This document shows positions 31,848 through 40,187 of a DNA stretch of 49,820 bases, in pieces. Positions within the stretch are counted from its first letter, which is position 1. Each line of letters opens with the position of its first letter. A program made the position numbers and the translations under genes. Origin of the DNA: CAZSCF01 sp964605365 (GTDB taxonomy: Bacteria; Patescibacteriota; Minisyncoccia; Moranbacterales; UBA2206); assembly GCA_964605365.1 (NCBI GenBank), contig CAZSCF010000003.1:1-49820 (forward strand). The letters are read 5' to 3'. The notes beneath the pieces were generated by a model. The model worked only from the letters and a program-made list of their open reading frames with translations. It had not been told where the DNA came from and did no database searches.

Positions 31848-32276
31848 ATGGAGAGTATTTTAAATTGGTTTAAAAAAATATTTGAAACAAAAACTGAAAA
31901 TAAATTTCAGGGAGTTGTGGTAGGAAAAATTTTGGAAATTGAGAAACATCCGAATGCCGATAGACTGCAAATTGTCAGAGTGAATGTAGGGACAGGTCAT
32001 GACCTGTCCGTAGTTTGTGGCGCGACTAATATTCAAGTTGGCCAAATGGTTCCAGTTGCGCTAGTTGGAGCAAAATTGCCTGGAATGTCCGCCAAAGGCG
32101 GATCCGCCTTTGGCGGAGAAATAAAAGAAGTTGAAATTCGAGGAGTGAAATCTTTTGGAATGCTTTGCGCCGAAGATGAACTGGGAATCGGAACAGACCA
32201 CACGGGAATTATGATCTTGAATGGAGAAACGGAGGTGGGAATGAAATTTGCAAAATATGTTGATTTGAATAAATAG
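31848..32276 (+). CDS. stand-alone PheT-type EMAPII/OB-fold tRNA-binding domain
   Basis: A 142-residue protein that matches the N-terminal tRNA-binding part of bacterial PheT. Shared features are VVVGKILEIEKHPNADRLQI (about residues 24-43), VVCGATNIQVGQMVPVALVGAKLPG (about 54-78), IKEVEIRGVKSFGMLCAEDELG (about 91-112) and DHTGIMIL; it ends close to where the family reads GTxLREYLGLD. The B3/B4 editing, B5 and B6/B7 domains are absent. Two perfect palindromes inside it (31990-32009 and 32088-32117) add residues GTGHDLS and SAKGGSAFGG. It is 22 bp upstream of a PheS-like gene with an FDX-ACB domain, so it probably helps that enzyme bind tRNA-Phe. YtpR or Trbp111 are less likely. Confidence 0.85.
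   Translation: MESILNWFKKIFETKTENKFQGVVVGKILEIEKHPNADRLQIVRVNVGTGHDLSVVCGATNIQVGQMVPVALVGAKLPGMSAKGGSAFGGEIKEVEIRGVKSFGMLCAEDELGIGTDHTGIMILNGETEVGMKFAKYVDLNK
31990..32009. repeat. perfect 20-bp palindrome in frame in the PheT-type tRNA-binding gene
   Basis: GGACAGGTCATGACCTGTCC is fully self-complementary and encodes part of GTGHDLS in a loop between strands. The flanking protein matches the family well without it. Confidence 0.82.
32088..32117. repeat. perfect 30-bp palindrome in frame in the PheT-type tRNA-binding gene
   Basis: Each half begins TCCGCCAAAGGCGGA and pairs with its mirror. The encoded residues (SAKGGSAFGG) fall in a loop after LPG that is short in relatives. The single unit GCCTTTGGCGG also occurs at 17030-17040. 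Confidence 0.85.
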
Positions 32277-32297
32277 ATCATTAGAATAAATAAAAAT

Positions 32298-33437
32298 ATG
32301 AGAAAAATTGTTATTGAAGATAAAGAAGAAAAAAAATTAATAGAAGAGCTGAATAACAGGAATGATATAAAAGCAGAACGCATAAAAAGGCTTTTAGCTT
32401 TGCCAGATCTTACCAAAAAAGAAAATTCTCCTGTGAAAATTTTATTTGATCAGATAATTAATTTGCCGAGATTTGAAGGTTTTGATATTGTTGAATTTCC
32501 AAAAATCATAACAGTCGATCAGTGTTTTGATCTCTTAAATACACCAAAAGATCATCCGAGCAGAAGGGAAACTGATACTTATTATGTTGACAAAGAATAT
32601 CTCCTGAGAACACAAATGACGGCGTTCTGGTCTTTTTATTTGAAAGACAAAGAAGTTTTAGAAAAACTTGAAAAAGATGGAGAGATAAAAGCTTTGTCTC
32701 CCGGTATTGTTTATCGAAAAGATGAAATTGATCGAAGTCATTATCCGGCTTTTCATCAGATTGATGGCTTGCTGATTTGCAAAAAAGAAAAAAAGATTAT
32801 AACACAAGAGGATTTAAAAGATGTTCAAATCGATCTGGCTAAAGGTATTTTTGGTCCAGACATTGAATATAAATTTTTGGAAGACACGTTTCCTTATACG
32901 ATCGAAAGCCTGGAGATGGACATTAAATTCAATGGCGAATGGATGGAAGTTAATGGCGCCGGATTGGTTAATCCTGTGGTTATGGAAAAATTCGGCTTAG
33001 ATCCGGAGATTTATAATGGTTGGGCTTTCGGCTTTGGAGAAAGACTGGCCATGATAAAAATGGAAATACCGGATATTAGAATCCTTTGGTCAAATGATCC
33101 GAGAATCACAAATCAGTTTAAGGATATTAACAGCAAATTTACCGAGGTTAGCAAATTTCCGGCTACCGTTAGAGATATTTCCTTTGTTATTGATAAAAAT
33201 ATCAATCTTAACAATTATTATGAAATTGTCCGTGACTACGCTAACGATTTGATTGAAGAGGTAAAATTATTAGATGAATATGAAAACGAAGAAAAATTTG
33301 GACAGGACAAAAAAAGCTACACATTTCGTATTGTGTATCGTTCATCAGAAAGAACCTTAACCAATGAGGAAATAAATAAAATTCAGGAAGAAATCCGCAA
33401 AAAAACCGAACAAGATCTGAGTGCTGTATTAAGGTAA
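32298..33437 (+). CDS. pheS: phenylalanyl-tRNA synthetase: PheS catalytic core fused to a C-terminal FDX-ACB domain
   Basis: A 379-residue class II synthetase. After a short N-terminal region, the catalytic core shows DHPSRRETDTYYVDKEYLLRTQMTA (motif 2 region, about residues 94-118), GIVYRKDEIDRSHYPAFHQIDG, and then PYTIESLEMDIKFNGEWMEVNGAGLVNPVV with GWAFGFGERLAM (motif 3, about 235-246). Residues about 287-379 are not PheS-like: FPATVRDISFVIDKN, LIEEVKLLDEYENE, KKSYTFRIVYRSSERTLTNEEIN match the ferredoxin-fold anticodon-binding domain that normally ends PheT. The same two-domain layout is known for the mitochondrial monomeric PheRS. No full PheT follows (the next gene is valS). Whether a normal pheT exists elsewhere cannot be seen. 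Confidence 0.93.
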   Translation: MRKIVIEDKEEKKLIEELNNRNDIKAERIKRLLALPDLTKKENSPVKILFDQIINLPRFEGFDIVEFPKIITVDQCFDLLNTPKDHPSRRETDTYYVDKEYLLRTQMTAFWSFYLKDKEVLEKLEKDGEIKALSPGIVYRKDEIDRSHYPAFHQIDGLLICKKEKKIITQEDLKDVQIDLAKGIFGPDIEYKFLEDTFPYTIESLEMDIKFNGEWMEVNGAGLVNPVVMEKFGLDPEIYNGWAFGFGERLAMIKMEIPDIRILWSNDPRITNQFKDINSKFTEVSKFPATVRDISFVIDKNINLNNYYEIVRDYANDLIEEVKLLDEYENEEKFGQDKKSYTFRIVYRSSERTLTNEEINKIQEEIRKKTEQDLSAVLR

Positions 33438-33509
33438 ACTTAATTTCGATTTGTAAAATGAGTCGGAAATAAAAAACCAAATTTATAATTCAAAGTAACA
33501 TTACGGAAA

Positions 33510-36149
33510 ATGGAAAAGCGATTCAACTTTTCTGACGAAGAAGAAATTTATAAGCTCTGGGAAGAGAGTGGGTTTTTTAATCCGGATGAATGCATAAAAA
33601 AAGGCGTAGCTAAAAAAAATGCTCCAACTTATTCAATTATGATGCCTCCGCCTAACAGAACAGGAACTTTGCATATGGGTCATGCGGTAATGTTGGTAAT
33701 TGAAGATATTTTAACTCGCTATCATAGAATGAAGGGCGATAGAGCTCTGTGGATTCCAGGCAGCGATCATGCGGCTATTGCAACCCAAAATAAAGTTGAA
33801 AAAATAATTTTAAAAGAGGGTTTGACTCGCCATAAGTTGGGACGGGAAAAGTTTTTAAAACGAGTGGTTGATTTTGCGGCTGAATCTCATGAAACGATCG
33901 TTAATCAAATTAAAAAGATGGGGTCATCTTGCGATTGGTCTCGCGAAGCTTATACTTTTGACGAAACTAGGAATAAAACTGTAAATTTGGTTTTTAAAGC
34001 TATGTATGATGACAGGCTGATTTATCGCGGGCAAAGAATTGTAAATTGGTGTCCAAGATGTCATTCGACTTTGGCTGATGATGAAATAGAATACAAAGCG
34101 CAAAAAGCCAAATTGTACACCTTTAAATACAGCGATGATTTTCCTTTTGCAATTTCCACTACTCGACCGGAAACAAAGTTGGGCGATACGGCTGTAGCGG
34201 TGAATCCTAAGGATATTAGATATAAAAAATATATTGGAAAGATTTTTAAGATAAATTTCGTGGGTGTTCCGCTGGAAATTAAGGTCATTGCAGACAGAAA
34301 TGTGGAAATGGAATTTGGTACGGGTGCTTTGGGGGTTACTCCTGCTCATTCGGCTATAGATTGGCAAATGGCTGAAGAGAATAAATTAAAGGTTGTAAAA
34401 GTTATAGATGAAGATGGCAATATTCATTCCGGTTTTGGTAAATATTCCGAAAAAAGTTCTTCTGAGGTCAGAGAAATGATCGTTCGGGAACTTCAAAAAG
34501 CAAATCTTTTAGAAAAAGAAGAAGAATTTGAAAATAGTCTGTCTTTGTGCTATCGCTGTGAAACTGCGATTGAACCTTTGCCGAGTTTGCAGTGGTTTAT
34601 TGATGTCAATAAGAAAATTCCAAAGTACAAAAAAACCATTAAAGAATTATCTCTGGAGGCGGTACAGAAAGGAATCTTTGGCAGGAAAAAAATAAAAATC
34701 GTGCCGGAAAGATTCGAAAAAAATTATTTTAATTGGATGAATAATTTGCGCGACTGGTGTATTAGTCGTCAAATTTGGTTTGGTCACAGAATTCCTGTTT
34801 GGTACAGGGGAGAGGATGTATATGTAGGACTGGAAGCGCCCGAGGGAAAAAACTGGATTCAGGATGAGGATACGCTGGATACTTGGTTTTCTTCGGGACT
34901 TTGGACATTTTCAACTTTAGCGCAAAAACCAAGCCAAATTGACATAAAAAATGGCAAATTAAACATTAAAGGCGATGATTTTAAAAATTATCATCCAACT
35001 TCGGTCTTGGAGACAGGCTATGACATTCTGTTTTTCTGGGTAGCGCGCATGATTCTTATGACAGCTTACGCGGTTGGGGACATTCCCTTTCAAGATGTTT
35101 ATTTGCACGGCTTAGTCAGGGATGAAAAGGGCAGAAAAATGAGCAAGTCATTGGGCAATTCCATTGATCCCTTGGATAGTTGTAAAAAATTCGGAACAGA
35201 TGCTACAAGGCTTTCTTTGGTAATCGGATCCACTCCTGGAAACGATATGAATTTAAGTGAAGAAAAAATAATTGGTTATCGAAATTTTATAACCAAGCTT
35301 TGGAATATTTCGAAGTTCGTTTCTGCTAATGCTGGAATGAAAAGCGGCGGTAAAATCGAACATTCAAAATGTAATCTGGCTGATAAATGGATTTTATCAA
35401 AAATAAATGCTTTAATTTTTGCGGTAACGGATGATCTTGAAAAATACAGATTTTCTTTGGCCGGAGAAAAATTAAGGGATTTTACTTGGAATGATTTTGC
35501 TGATTGGTATCTCGAAAGCACCAAAATAAAGCAAAACCCGGTAATTTTAGAGTATGTTTTGCAAAGAGTTTTAAGTTTATGGCATCCTTTTATCCCGTTT
35601 GTTACGGAAAAAATTTATAAACAGCTTAAAAATAAAAATGAAAAGTTTTTAATGATTGAAAAATGGCCGACAGCTGACAAGAAGATGATTGATAAAAAAA
35701 CGGAAAGGGAATTCAATAGAATAATGGAAGTTGTTTCCAGAATTAGAAATGTACGTTCCATTTATCATATTGAACCGGCAAAAATACTGGATGTTTATGC
35801 AGATAAAATTAAAGAAAAAGAAATTATTGAAAAATTAGCCAGGGTAAAAATTAAAACCAATATTGACAAAAAAAATTTAATGGAAATTTTAATTCCGGGC
35901 TTTTCTTTGCAGATAGATATAGTCGATCTCATTGATATGCAAAAAGAATTGACTTTAAATGAAAAAGAGATCAAGAGTTTGGAAGAACTGATTGCGAAAA
36001 ATGAAATGATGCTTAAAAATAAAGGTTTCGTTAAAAACGCACCCGAGGAAATTATTGAAGCCAGCAAACAAAGATTATTGGAATATAAAGAAAGGCTTAA
36101 AATTCAAAAAGAATCACAAGACAATTTAAGGAAACTGATGTCGAATTAA
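33510..36149 (+). CDS. valS: valyl-tRNA synthetase
   Basis: An 879-residue class I synthetase. HIGH motif is in PPPNRTGTLHMGHAVMLV (about residues 45-62); the CP1 editing domain lies about 160-390; WVARMILMTAYAVGDIPFQDVYLHG and KMSKS in GRKMSKSLGNSIDPLDS (about 541-557) are intact. Two zinc-type cysteine pairs, WCPRCHS near residue 180 and CYRCE near 347, are present. The C-terminal coiled coil of about 60 residues (QKELTLNEKEIKSLEELIAKN onwards) is typical. ATG 33510 has no evident Shine-Dalgarno. It ends the synthetase block and is followed by a terminator. Confidence 0.96.
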   Translation: MEKRFNFSDEEEIYKLWEESGFFNPDECIKKGVAKKNAPTYSIMMPPPNRTGTLHMGHAVMLVIEDILTRYHRMKGDRALWIPGSDHAAIATQNKVEKIILKEGLTRHKLGREKFLKRVVDFAAESHETIVNQIKKMGSSCDWSREAYTFDETRNKTVNLVFKAMYDDRLIYRGQRIVNWCPRCHSTLADDEIEYKAQKAKLYTFKYSDDFPFAISTTRPETKLGDTAVAVNPKDIRYKKYIGKIFKINFVGVPLEIKVIADRNVEMEFGTGALGVTPAHSAIDWQMAEENKLKVVKVIDEDGNIHSGFGKYSEKSSSEVREMIVRELQKANLLEKEEEFENSLSLCYRCETAIEPLPSLQWFIDVNKKIPKYKKTIKELSLEAVQKGIFGRKKIKIVPERFEKNYFNWMNNLRDWCISRQIWFGHRIPVWYRGEDVYVGLEAPEGKNWIQDEDTLDTWFSSGLWTFSTLAQKPSQIDIKNGKLNIKGDDFKNYHPTSVLETGYDILFFWVARMILMTAYAVGDIPFQDVYLHGLVRDEKGRKMSKSLGNSIDPLDSCKKFGTDATRLSLVIGSTPGNDMNLSEEKIIGYRNFITKLWNISKFVSANAGMKSGGKIEHSKCNLADKWILSKINALIFAVTDDLEKYRFSLAGEKLRDFTWNDFADWYLESTKIKQNPVILEYVLQRVLSLWHPFIPFVTEKIYKQLKNKNEKFLMIEKWPTADKKMIDKKTEREFNRIMEVVSRIRNVRSIYHIEPAKILDVYADKIKEKEIIEKLARVKIKTNIDKKNLMEILIPGFSLQIDIVDLIDMQKELTLNEKEIKSLEELIAKNEMMLKNKGFVKNAPEEIIEASKQRLLEYKERLKIQKESQDNLRKLMSN

Positions 36150-36186
36150 AAATGACCCTGTTGCTCAATAAAATGATAAAAAATAG

Positions 36187-36215
36187 AGGTTTGGACGTTT
36201 TTTCAAACCTTTTTT
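36187..36215 (+). terminator. rho-independent terminator after valS
   Basis: AGGTTTG (36187-36193) pairs with CAAACCT (36204-36210), then TTTTT. It separates valS from the RNase P RNA promoter. Confidence 0.75.
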
Positions 36216-36250
36216 AATGCTTATTTAAAGCCAAAAATCGGTGTAATTAG

Positions 36251-36279
36251 TTGACAAATGATATTTTTTTAGGTATGAT
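36251..36279 (+). promoter_or_regulatory. rnpB promoter
   Basis: TTGACA (36251-36256), 17-bp spacer, TATGAT (36274-36279). This is the best sigma70-type promoter in the window and is placed as needed for the RNA gene, with a start near 36286. Confidence 0.7.
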
Positions 36280-36322
36280 AAGCAACAGATAGTGTGGTGT
36301 ATTTTTAAAATCGAGTTTAAGG

Positions 36323-36717
36323 TTTATCAAAGCAAATCGGGCAATCGCGGATGTTTGCATAACATTAATTTATGTAATTTAAATATCTGAGGAAAGTCCG
36401 GACATTCAATTGCGCTATTGCGTGGTAAAGGTAGCGGGTAACGCCCGTCCGTTCGCCAACTGGCGGACAAGAGGTGCGAGCAGAGACGCCTAAAGATGAA
36501 AATCTTGGGTATCCTGATTACAAAATTAGGATAAGTTTCAATGGTAACATTGAAGGTGAAACGGCTAAATCCTTACCTGAATGCAAGGTCGTGTCCAGCA
36601 TTCCCCTAGGAAATACTGGAAGTGCCGCTTGATCCCGATAGCAATATCGGGGCTAGATAAATGATTGTCGCCAATGAAATTGGCACAGAATCCGGCTTAT
36701 AGATTTGCTTTGATAAA
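36323..36717 (+). ncRNA. rnpB: RNase P RNA
   Basis: The catalytic RNA that matures tRNA 5' ends. The P1 helix is perfect over 16 bp (TTTATCAAAGCAAATC at 36323-36338 with GATTTGCTTTGATAAA at 36702-36717). Conserved regions are visible in order: GAGGAAAGTCCGGACA near 36390, GGTAACGCCC near 36436, GAGCAGAGACGCC near 36477, GTGAAACGGCTAAATCC near 36557, and ACAGAATCCGGCTTATAG before P1. A CCCGATAGCAATATCGGG stem near 36633 and a CCGTTCGCCAACTGGCGG stem near 36450 are peripheral helices that resemble the palindromes seen elsewhere. No terminator is evident other than P1 itself. The rest of the 36150-36771 gap holds the terminator and promoter described. Confidence 0.95.
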
Positions 36718-36771
36718 TTTTAGACTTGATTTTTCGGTTGAAGCGAACAAGTTCAAAACATAAAATTTATT

Positions 36772-38187
36772 ATGAAAAAATCAGAATTATTTTTTAGCGC
36801 CATCCAGGTCCCAATTGATTTTTTGATGATTATTCTGGCTGCTATAACGGCTTTTTCTATTAGGAACATTCCGGAAATTATGATTCTTAAGCCCAAGCTT
36901 TATAATTTTCCCTTTAATGACTATATGCGGGTCATTTTTTTTGTGGCGCCCTTTTTTCTTTTAATTTATGCCATTGAAGGCCTGTATAATATCAGATCAA
37001 CCAGAAGTTTTTGGAAGGAAGCTTGGAGGGTGTTGGTGGCAACTTCTATCGGTCTTTTGATTATAATAATAGCAATATTTTTAAAGCGTGAGTGGTTTTC
37101 TTCTCGCTTTGTTATTTTGGCTGGCTGGTCAATTGCCACTTTTTATGTCATCATGGCCAGATTGTTTTTGCATCAAATTCAAAAATGGTTATTGAGAAAG
37201 TATGAAATAGGCGTGCATCGCGTATTGCTCATTGGAAGAAATGGTAAATTGGCGACAATTAGAAAAATTTTAGAACAAAATAAAAATCTAGGTTATAAAA
37301 TTATTGGTCAAATAGATACGGCGCATTTAAAAGTGGTTAGGCAAATTAAAAAAAATAGAGGGGTTGAAGAAATTATTTTGTGTGAACCGTCTATAACCGA
37401 TGATGATCAGGAAAAATTAGTTGATTATTGTGCCATAAACAACATTACATATAAATATATAGCTACTACCTTGCAAACACCAAATATAAAAGTGGGCGTT
37501 TTGGATGGCGAGCCGATAATTGAGGTGAGGCATACTCCGTTAGACGGATGGGGGAAAATTATCAAAAGAATTTTTGATATTGCGGCTTCAATCTTTGGAA
37601 TAATCATTACTTCTCCTATCATGCTTTTAGTTGCCTTGGCGATTAAATTGGAAGATAAGGGTCCTATAATATATAAAAACGAAAGAATAGGCGGAAATGG
37701 AGATAAATTTTTTGTTTATAAATTTCGATATATCAAGTGGGATTATTGTATTACCAAGGAAAATAAAAAGTTGGACGAAGCCTTGAAGATCGAAAAGGAA
37801 TTGATTGAAAACCAAAGCATCAGGAAAGGTCCGATTTACAAAATAAAATCCGATCCAAGAAAGACATTCGTGGGAAATTTTATTGAAAAATATTCCTTGG
37901 ATGAATTGCCGCAATTCTTTAACGTTTTGCTGGGAAATATGAGCATGGTTGGACCGCGCCCTCATCAGGAAAGAGAAGTGGATAAATATATGGATTATCA
38001 TCGTCGGCTCTTAACCATCAAGCCCGGTGTAACTGGTTTAGCGCAAATTTCCGGTCGATCCGATCTTGATTTTGAGGATGAATATAAAACCGATCTTTAT
38101 TATATTGAGAATTGGTCGCTTTGGATGGATATAATAATTTGCTTTAAGACCATACCGGTGCTATTCAGAAGTCGAAAAAATATTTAA
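36772..38187 (+). CDS. undecaprenyl-phosphate sugar-1-phosphate transferase (polyisoprenyl-phosphate hexose-1-phosphate transferase family)
   Basis: A 471-residue membrane protein that transfers a sugar phosphate from a UDP-sugar to undecaprenyl phosphate, the first step of a polysaccharide repeat. Residues about 10-135 form four helices, about 145-255 a Rossmann-like domain (VHRVLLIGRNGKLATIRKIL), and about 262-471 the catalytic domain: KRIFDIAASIFGIIITSPIMLLVALAIKLED, YKFRYIKW, EKYSLDELPQFFNVLLGNMSMVGPRPHQERE and KPGVTGLAQISGRSDLDFEDE. The segment between Phe-Arg and Asp-Glu is a little longer than in E. coli WcaJ. It is the first gene of the surface-sugar cluster; a terminator follows it directly. 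Confidence 0.93.
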   Translation: MKKSELFFSAIQVPIDFLMIILAAITAFSIRNIPEIMILKPKLYNFPFNDYMRVIFFVAPFFLLIYAIEGLYNIRSTRSFWKEAWRVLVATSIGLLIIIIAIFLKREWFSSRFVILAGWSIATFYVIMARLFLHQIQKWLLRKYEIGVHRVLLIGRNGKLATIRKILEQNKNLGYKIIGQIDTAHLKVVRQIKKNRGVEEIILCEPSITDDDQEKLVDYCAINNITYKYIATTLQTPNIKVGVLDGEPIIEVRHTPLDGWGKIIKRIFDIAASIFGIIITSPIMLLVALAIKLEDKGPIIYKNERIGGNGDKFFVYKFRYIKWDYCITKENKKLDEALKIEKELIENQSIRKGPIYKIKSDPRKTFVGNFIEKYSLDELPQFFNVLLGNMSMVGPRPHQEREVDKYMDYHRRLLTIKPGVTGLAQISGRSDLDFEDEYKTDLYYIENWSLWMDIIICFKTIPVLFRSRKNI

Positions 38188-38208
38188 TAGTCCAAAATGT
38201 TTTATTTT

Positions 38209-38235
38209 AATCCCCGGTTTTTTTACGGGGATTTT
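38209..38235 (+). terminator. rho-independent terminator after the sugar-phosphate transferase
   Basis: AATCCCCG (38209-38216) pairs with CGGGGATT (38226-38233), then TTGTTTG. It makes the transferase a separate unit from the glycosyltransferases. Confidence 0.7.
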
Positions 38236-38296
38236 GTTTGTCTAAACCGTGGAAAAAAGTTAAAATTAAAGCGTTAAATATTTTTAAGTATAAATT

Positions 38297-39409
38297 ATGC
38301 GGATTGCTTTGGTTCACGATTATCTCGTTCAATATGGAGGAGCCGAAAGGGTGCTTGAATGTTTTGTTGAGCTTTTTCCTTATGCTCCAATTTACACTTT
38401 GGTTTATAATAAAAAATTGATGCATGGCGTCTTGGAAAAAAGGGATATTAAAACTTCATTTATTCAAAAGTTGCCATTTTCTTCCAGGTATCATCGCATT
38501 TTTCCGCAGTTTATGCCCTTGGCTATTGAGCAGTTTGATTTTTCCGATTATGACATAGTGCTTTCAGATTCATCCAGTTATGCCAAGGGGATTATAACCG
38601 GACCGGATACGTTGCATATTTGCTATATGCATACACCAATGCGGTATGCGTGGGATGATTGCCAAAAATATACTCAGGATTTTTATTTTCCAAATTTCAT
38701 AAAAAAGGTGATCCCTTTTTTTATGAATTATATTCGAATTTGGGACAGATTAAGTATAGAAAGAGTTGACAGATTAATTGCTAATTCGAATTTTGTAGCC
38801 AAAAGAATAAAAAAATATTACAAAAAGGATAGTTTGACTATTTATCCGCCGGTTAATTTCGATAATTTTTATATAAGTAAAAAAAATGATGCTCCACCTT
38901 ATTTTTTAATGGTTGCGAGACTTATCGCATATAAAAGAATCGATATTGCTATTAAGGCTTTTAATGAGTTGGGGCTTAAATTGAAAATCATTGGTCGAGG
39001 TCCGGAAATTAAGAGGCTTAAAAAAATAGCAGGTCCAAATATTGAATTTTTGGGTCGCATTTCCGACCAAGAATTATCTCGGTATTATTCTGAGTGCCAG
39101 GCGTTTATTTTTCCCCAAGAAGAGGATTTTGGGATAGTGGCTATTGAGGCCATGGCTTCCGGCAGACCGGTTATCGCTTATCGCGGAGGAGATATTCCTG
39201 AACATTTGGAGGATGGAAAAACAGGTATTCTTTTTGAAAAGCAAGACGTGAAAGATATTGTTCTGGCAATTAAAAAATTTCAGAACATGAAATTTGATTC
39301 TGATTATATTCGCGAAAGCGCGCGAAAATTTGACAAAAGCATTTTTAAGGCTAAAATAAAGGAATATATAGACAAAGAGTTGGCGCTCTTTAGAAAGCTT
39401 AAATCTTAA
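38297..39409 (+). CDS. GT4-family glycosyltransferase
   Basis: A 370-residue GT-B enzyme with the N-terminal RIALVHDYLVQYGGAERVLECF (residues 2-23) and the C-terminal donor-binding domain beginning near 195 (PPYFLMVARLIAYKRIDIAIKAF). The E-x7-E-type segment is PQEEDFGIVAIEAMASGRPVIAYRGGDIPE (about 273-302). A nucleotide sugar is the donor; the acceptor is unknown. The TATAAA just before the ATG at 38297 suggests a leaderless start, but it may be a chance AT stretch. It begins a run of cluster genes with short gaps. Confidence 0.92.
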   Translation: MRIALVHDYLVQYGGAERVLECFVELFPYAPIYTLVYNKKLMHGVLEKRDIKTSFIQKLPFSSRYHRIFPQFMPLAIEQFDFSDYDIVLSDSSSYAKGIITGPDTLHICYMHTPMRYAWDDCQKYTQDFYFPNFIKKVIPFFMNYIRIWDRLSIERVDRLIANSNFVAKRIKKYYKKDSLTIYPPVNFDNFYISKKNDAPPYFLMVARLIAYKRIDIAIKAFNELGLKLKIIGRGPEIKRLKKIAGPNIEFLGRISDQELSRYYSECQAFIFPQEEDFGIVAIEAMASGRPVIAYRGGDIPEHLEDGKTGILFEKQDVKDIVLAIKKFQNMKFDSDYIRESARKFDKSIFKAKIKEYIDKELALFRKLKS

Positions 39410-39422
39410 ATAAGATCTTGTT

Positions 39423-40183
39423 ATGGAACTCAAAGAATATTTTTTAATCATAAAAAAACATTTACGAATTTTTTTGTCGACGATAATTATGGTTCTGGCG
39501 GCTGGATTGACTTATTTTTACACCCGGCCTATTTCTTATGATGTATCACTTGCTCTTAATGTTACGCGGCAGGGAATTGATCAGACAAGTGATTACAAAT
39601 ACGATTATTTTTACAGATTAGGAGCAAATGAAAAATTTGCCGATACAATAGNNNNNNNNNNNNNNNNNNNNNNNNNNNNNNNNNNNNNNNNNNNNNNNNN
39701 NNNNNNNNNNNNNNNNNNNNNNNNNNNNNNNNNNNNNNNNNNNNNNNNNNNAAATACGATTATTTTTACAGATTAGGAGCAAATGAAAAATTTGCCGATA
39801 CAATAGTTGAATGGCTCAAGGATCCCGGAACGGTTGAGAGAATTTACAAAAATTCAGAATTATATTCTTCTGATTTTTCTTTGAAGAAATTAAAAGGTTT
39901 ATTTAAGCCGGAAAAACGTTCTTCCGAACTGGTTTTGGTGTATTTTTCTGCTTCTGATGAAAAAACATCAAAAAACATTTCAGATTCAATAAAAAAAGAA
40001 ATATCAAAAAATGTGGATGATTTGAATTTTATGCAAAAAGATGCAAATTGGTTTCAGATTGTTGCTCAAAATCCAGTTATCATTAGGCATTCTTTTGATC
40101 TGCGTTTGGTTATTGCGGGATTCTTACTTTTGGGCATTTTTTTGGCTTTCTGGGTTGTTTTAGTCAAGCATTATTTCAAATAA
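39423..40183 (+). CDS. Wzz-like chain-length-determinant protein, interrupted by an assembly gap
   Basis: The protein has a first membrane helix near residues 17-34 (IFLSTIIMVLAAGLTYFYT) and a last helix near the C-terminus (LRLVIAGFLLLGIFLAFWVVLVK), with a charged region between, as in Wzz/YveK-type polysaccharide co-polymerases. The 100 N at 39652-39751 break it. The 55 bases before the gap are the same as the 55 after it; removing the gap and one copy restores an open frame of 201 codons with no other change. A downstream frame start at TTG 39881 is not a real start. Tyrosine kinase and Walker motifs are absent, so it acts without a fused kinase. Confidence 0.82.
39652..39751. other. scaffold gap of 100 N flanked by a 55-bp duplicate
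   Basis: The stretch 39597-39651 is identical to 39752-39806. This is what a scaffolder leaves when two contig ends overlap by the assembly k-mer but are joined with a fixed-size gap. The true genome probably has one copy and no gap. Confidence 0.9.
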
Positions 40184-40187
40184 AAAT

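Noticed and set aside
36440..36660. Palindromes in rnpB as inserted mini-elements
   Set aside because: They fit peripheral helices expected in RNase P RNA; without relatives I cannot tell an insertion from a normal stem.
39597..39806. 55-bp direct repeat as a true tandem duplication
   Set aside because: The copies abut a fixed 100-N run and a single copy restores the frame exactly, so an assembly overlap is simpler.
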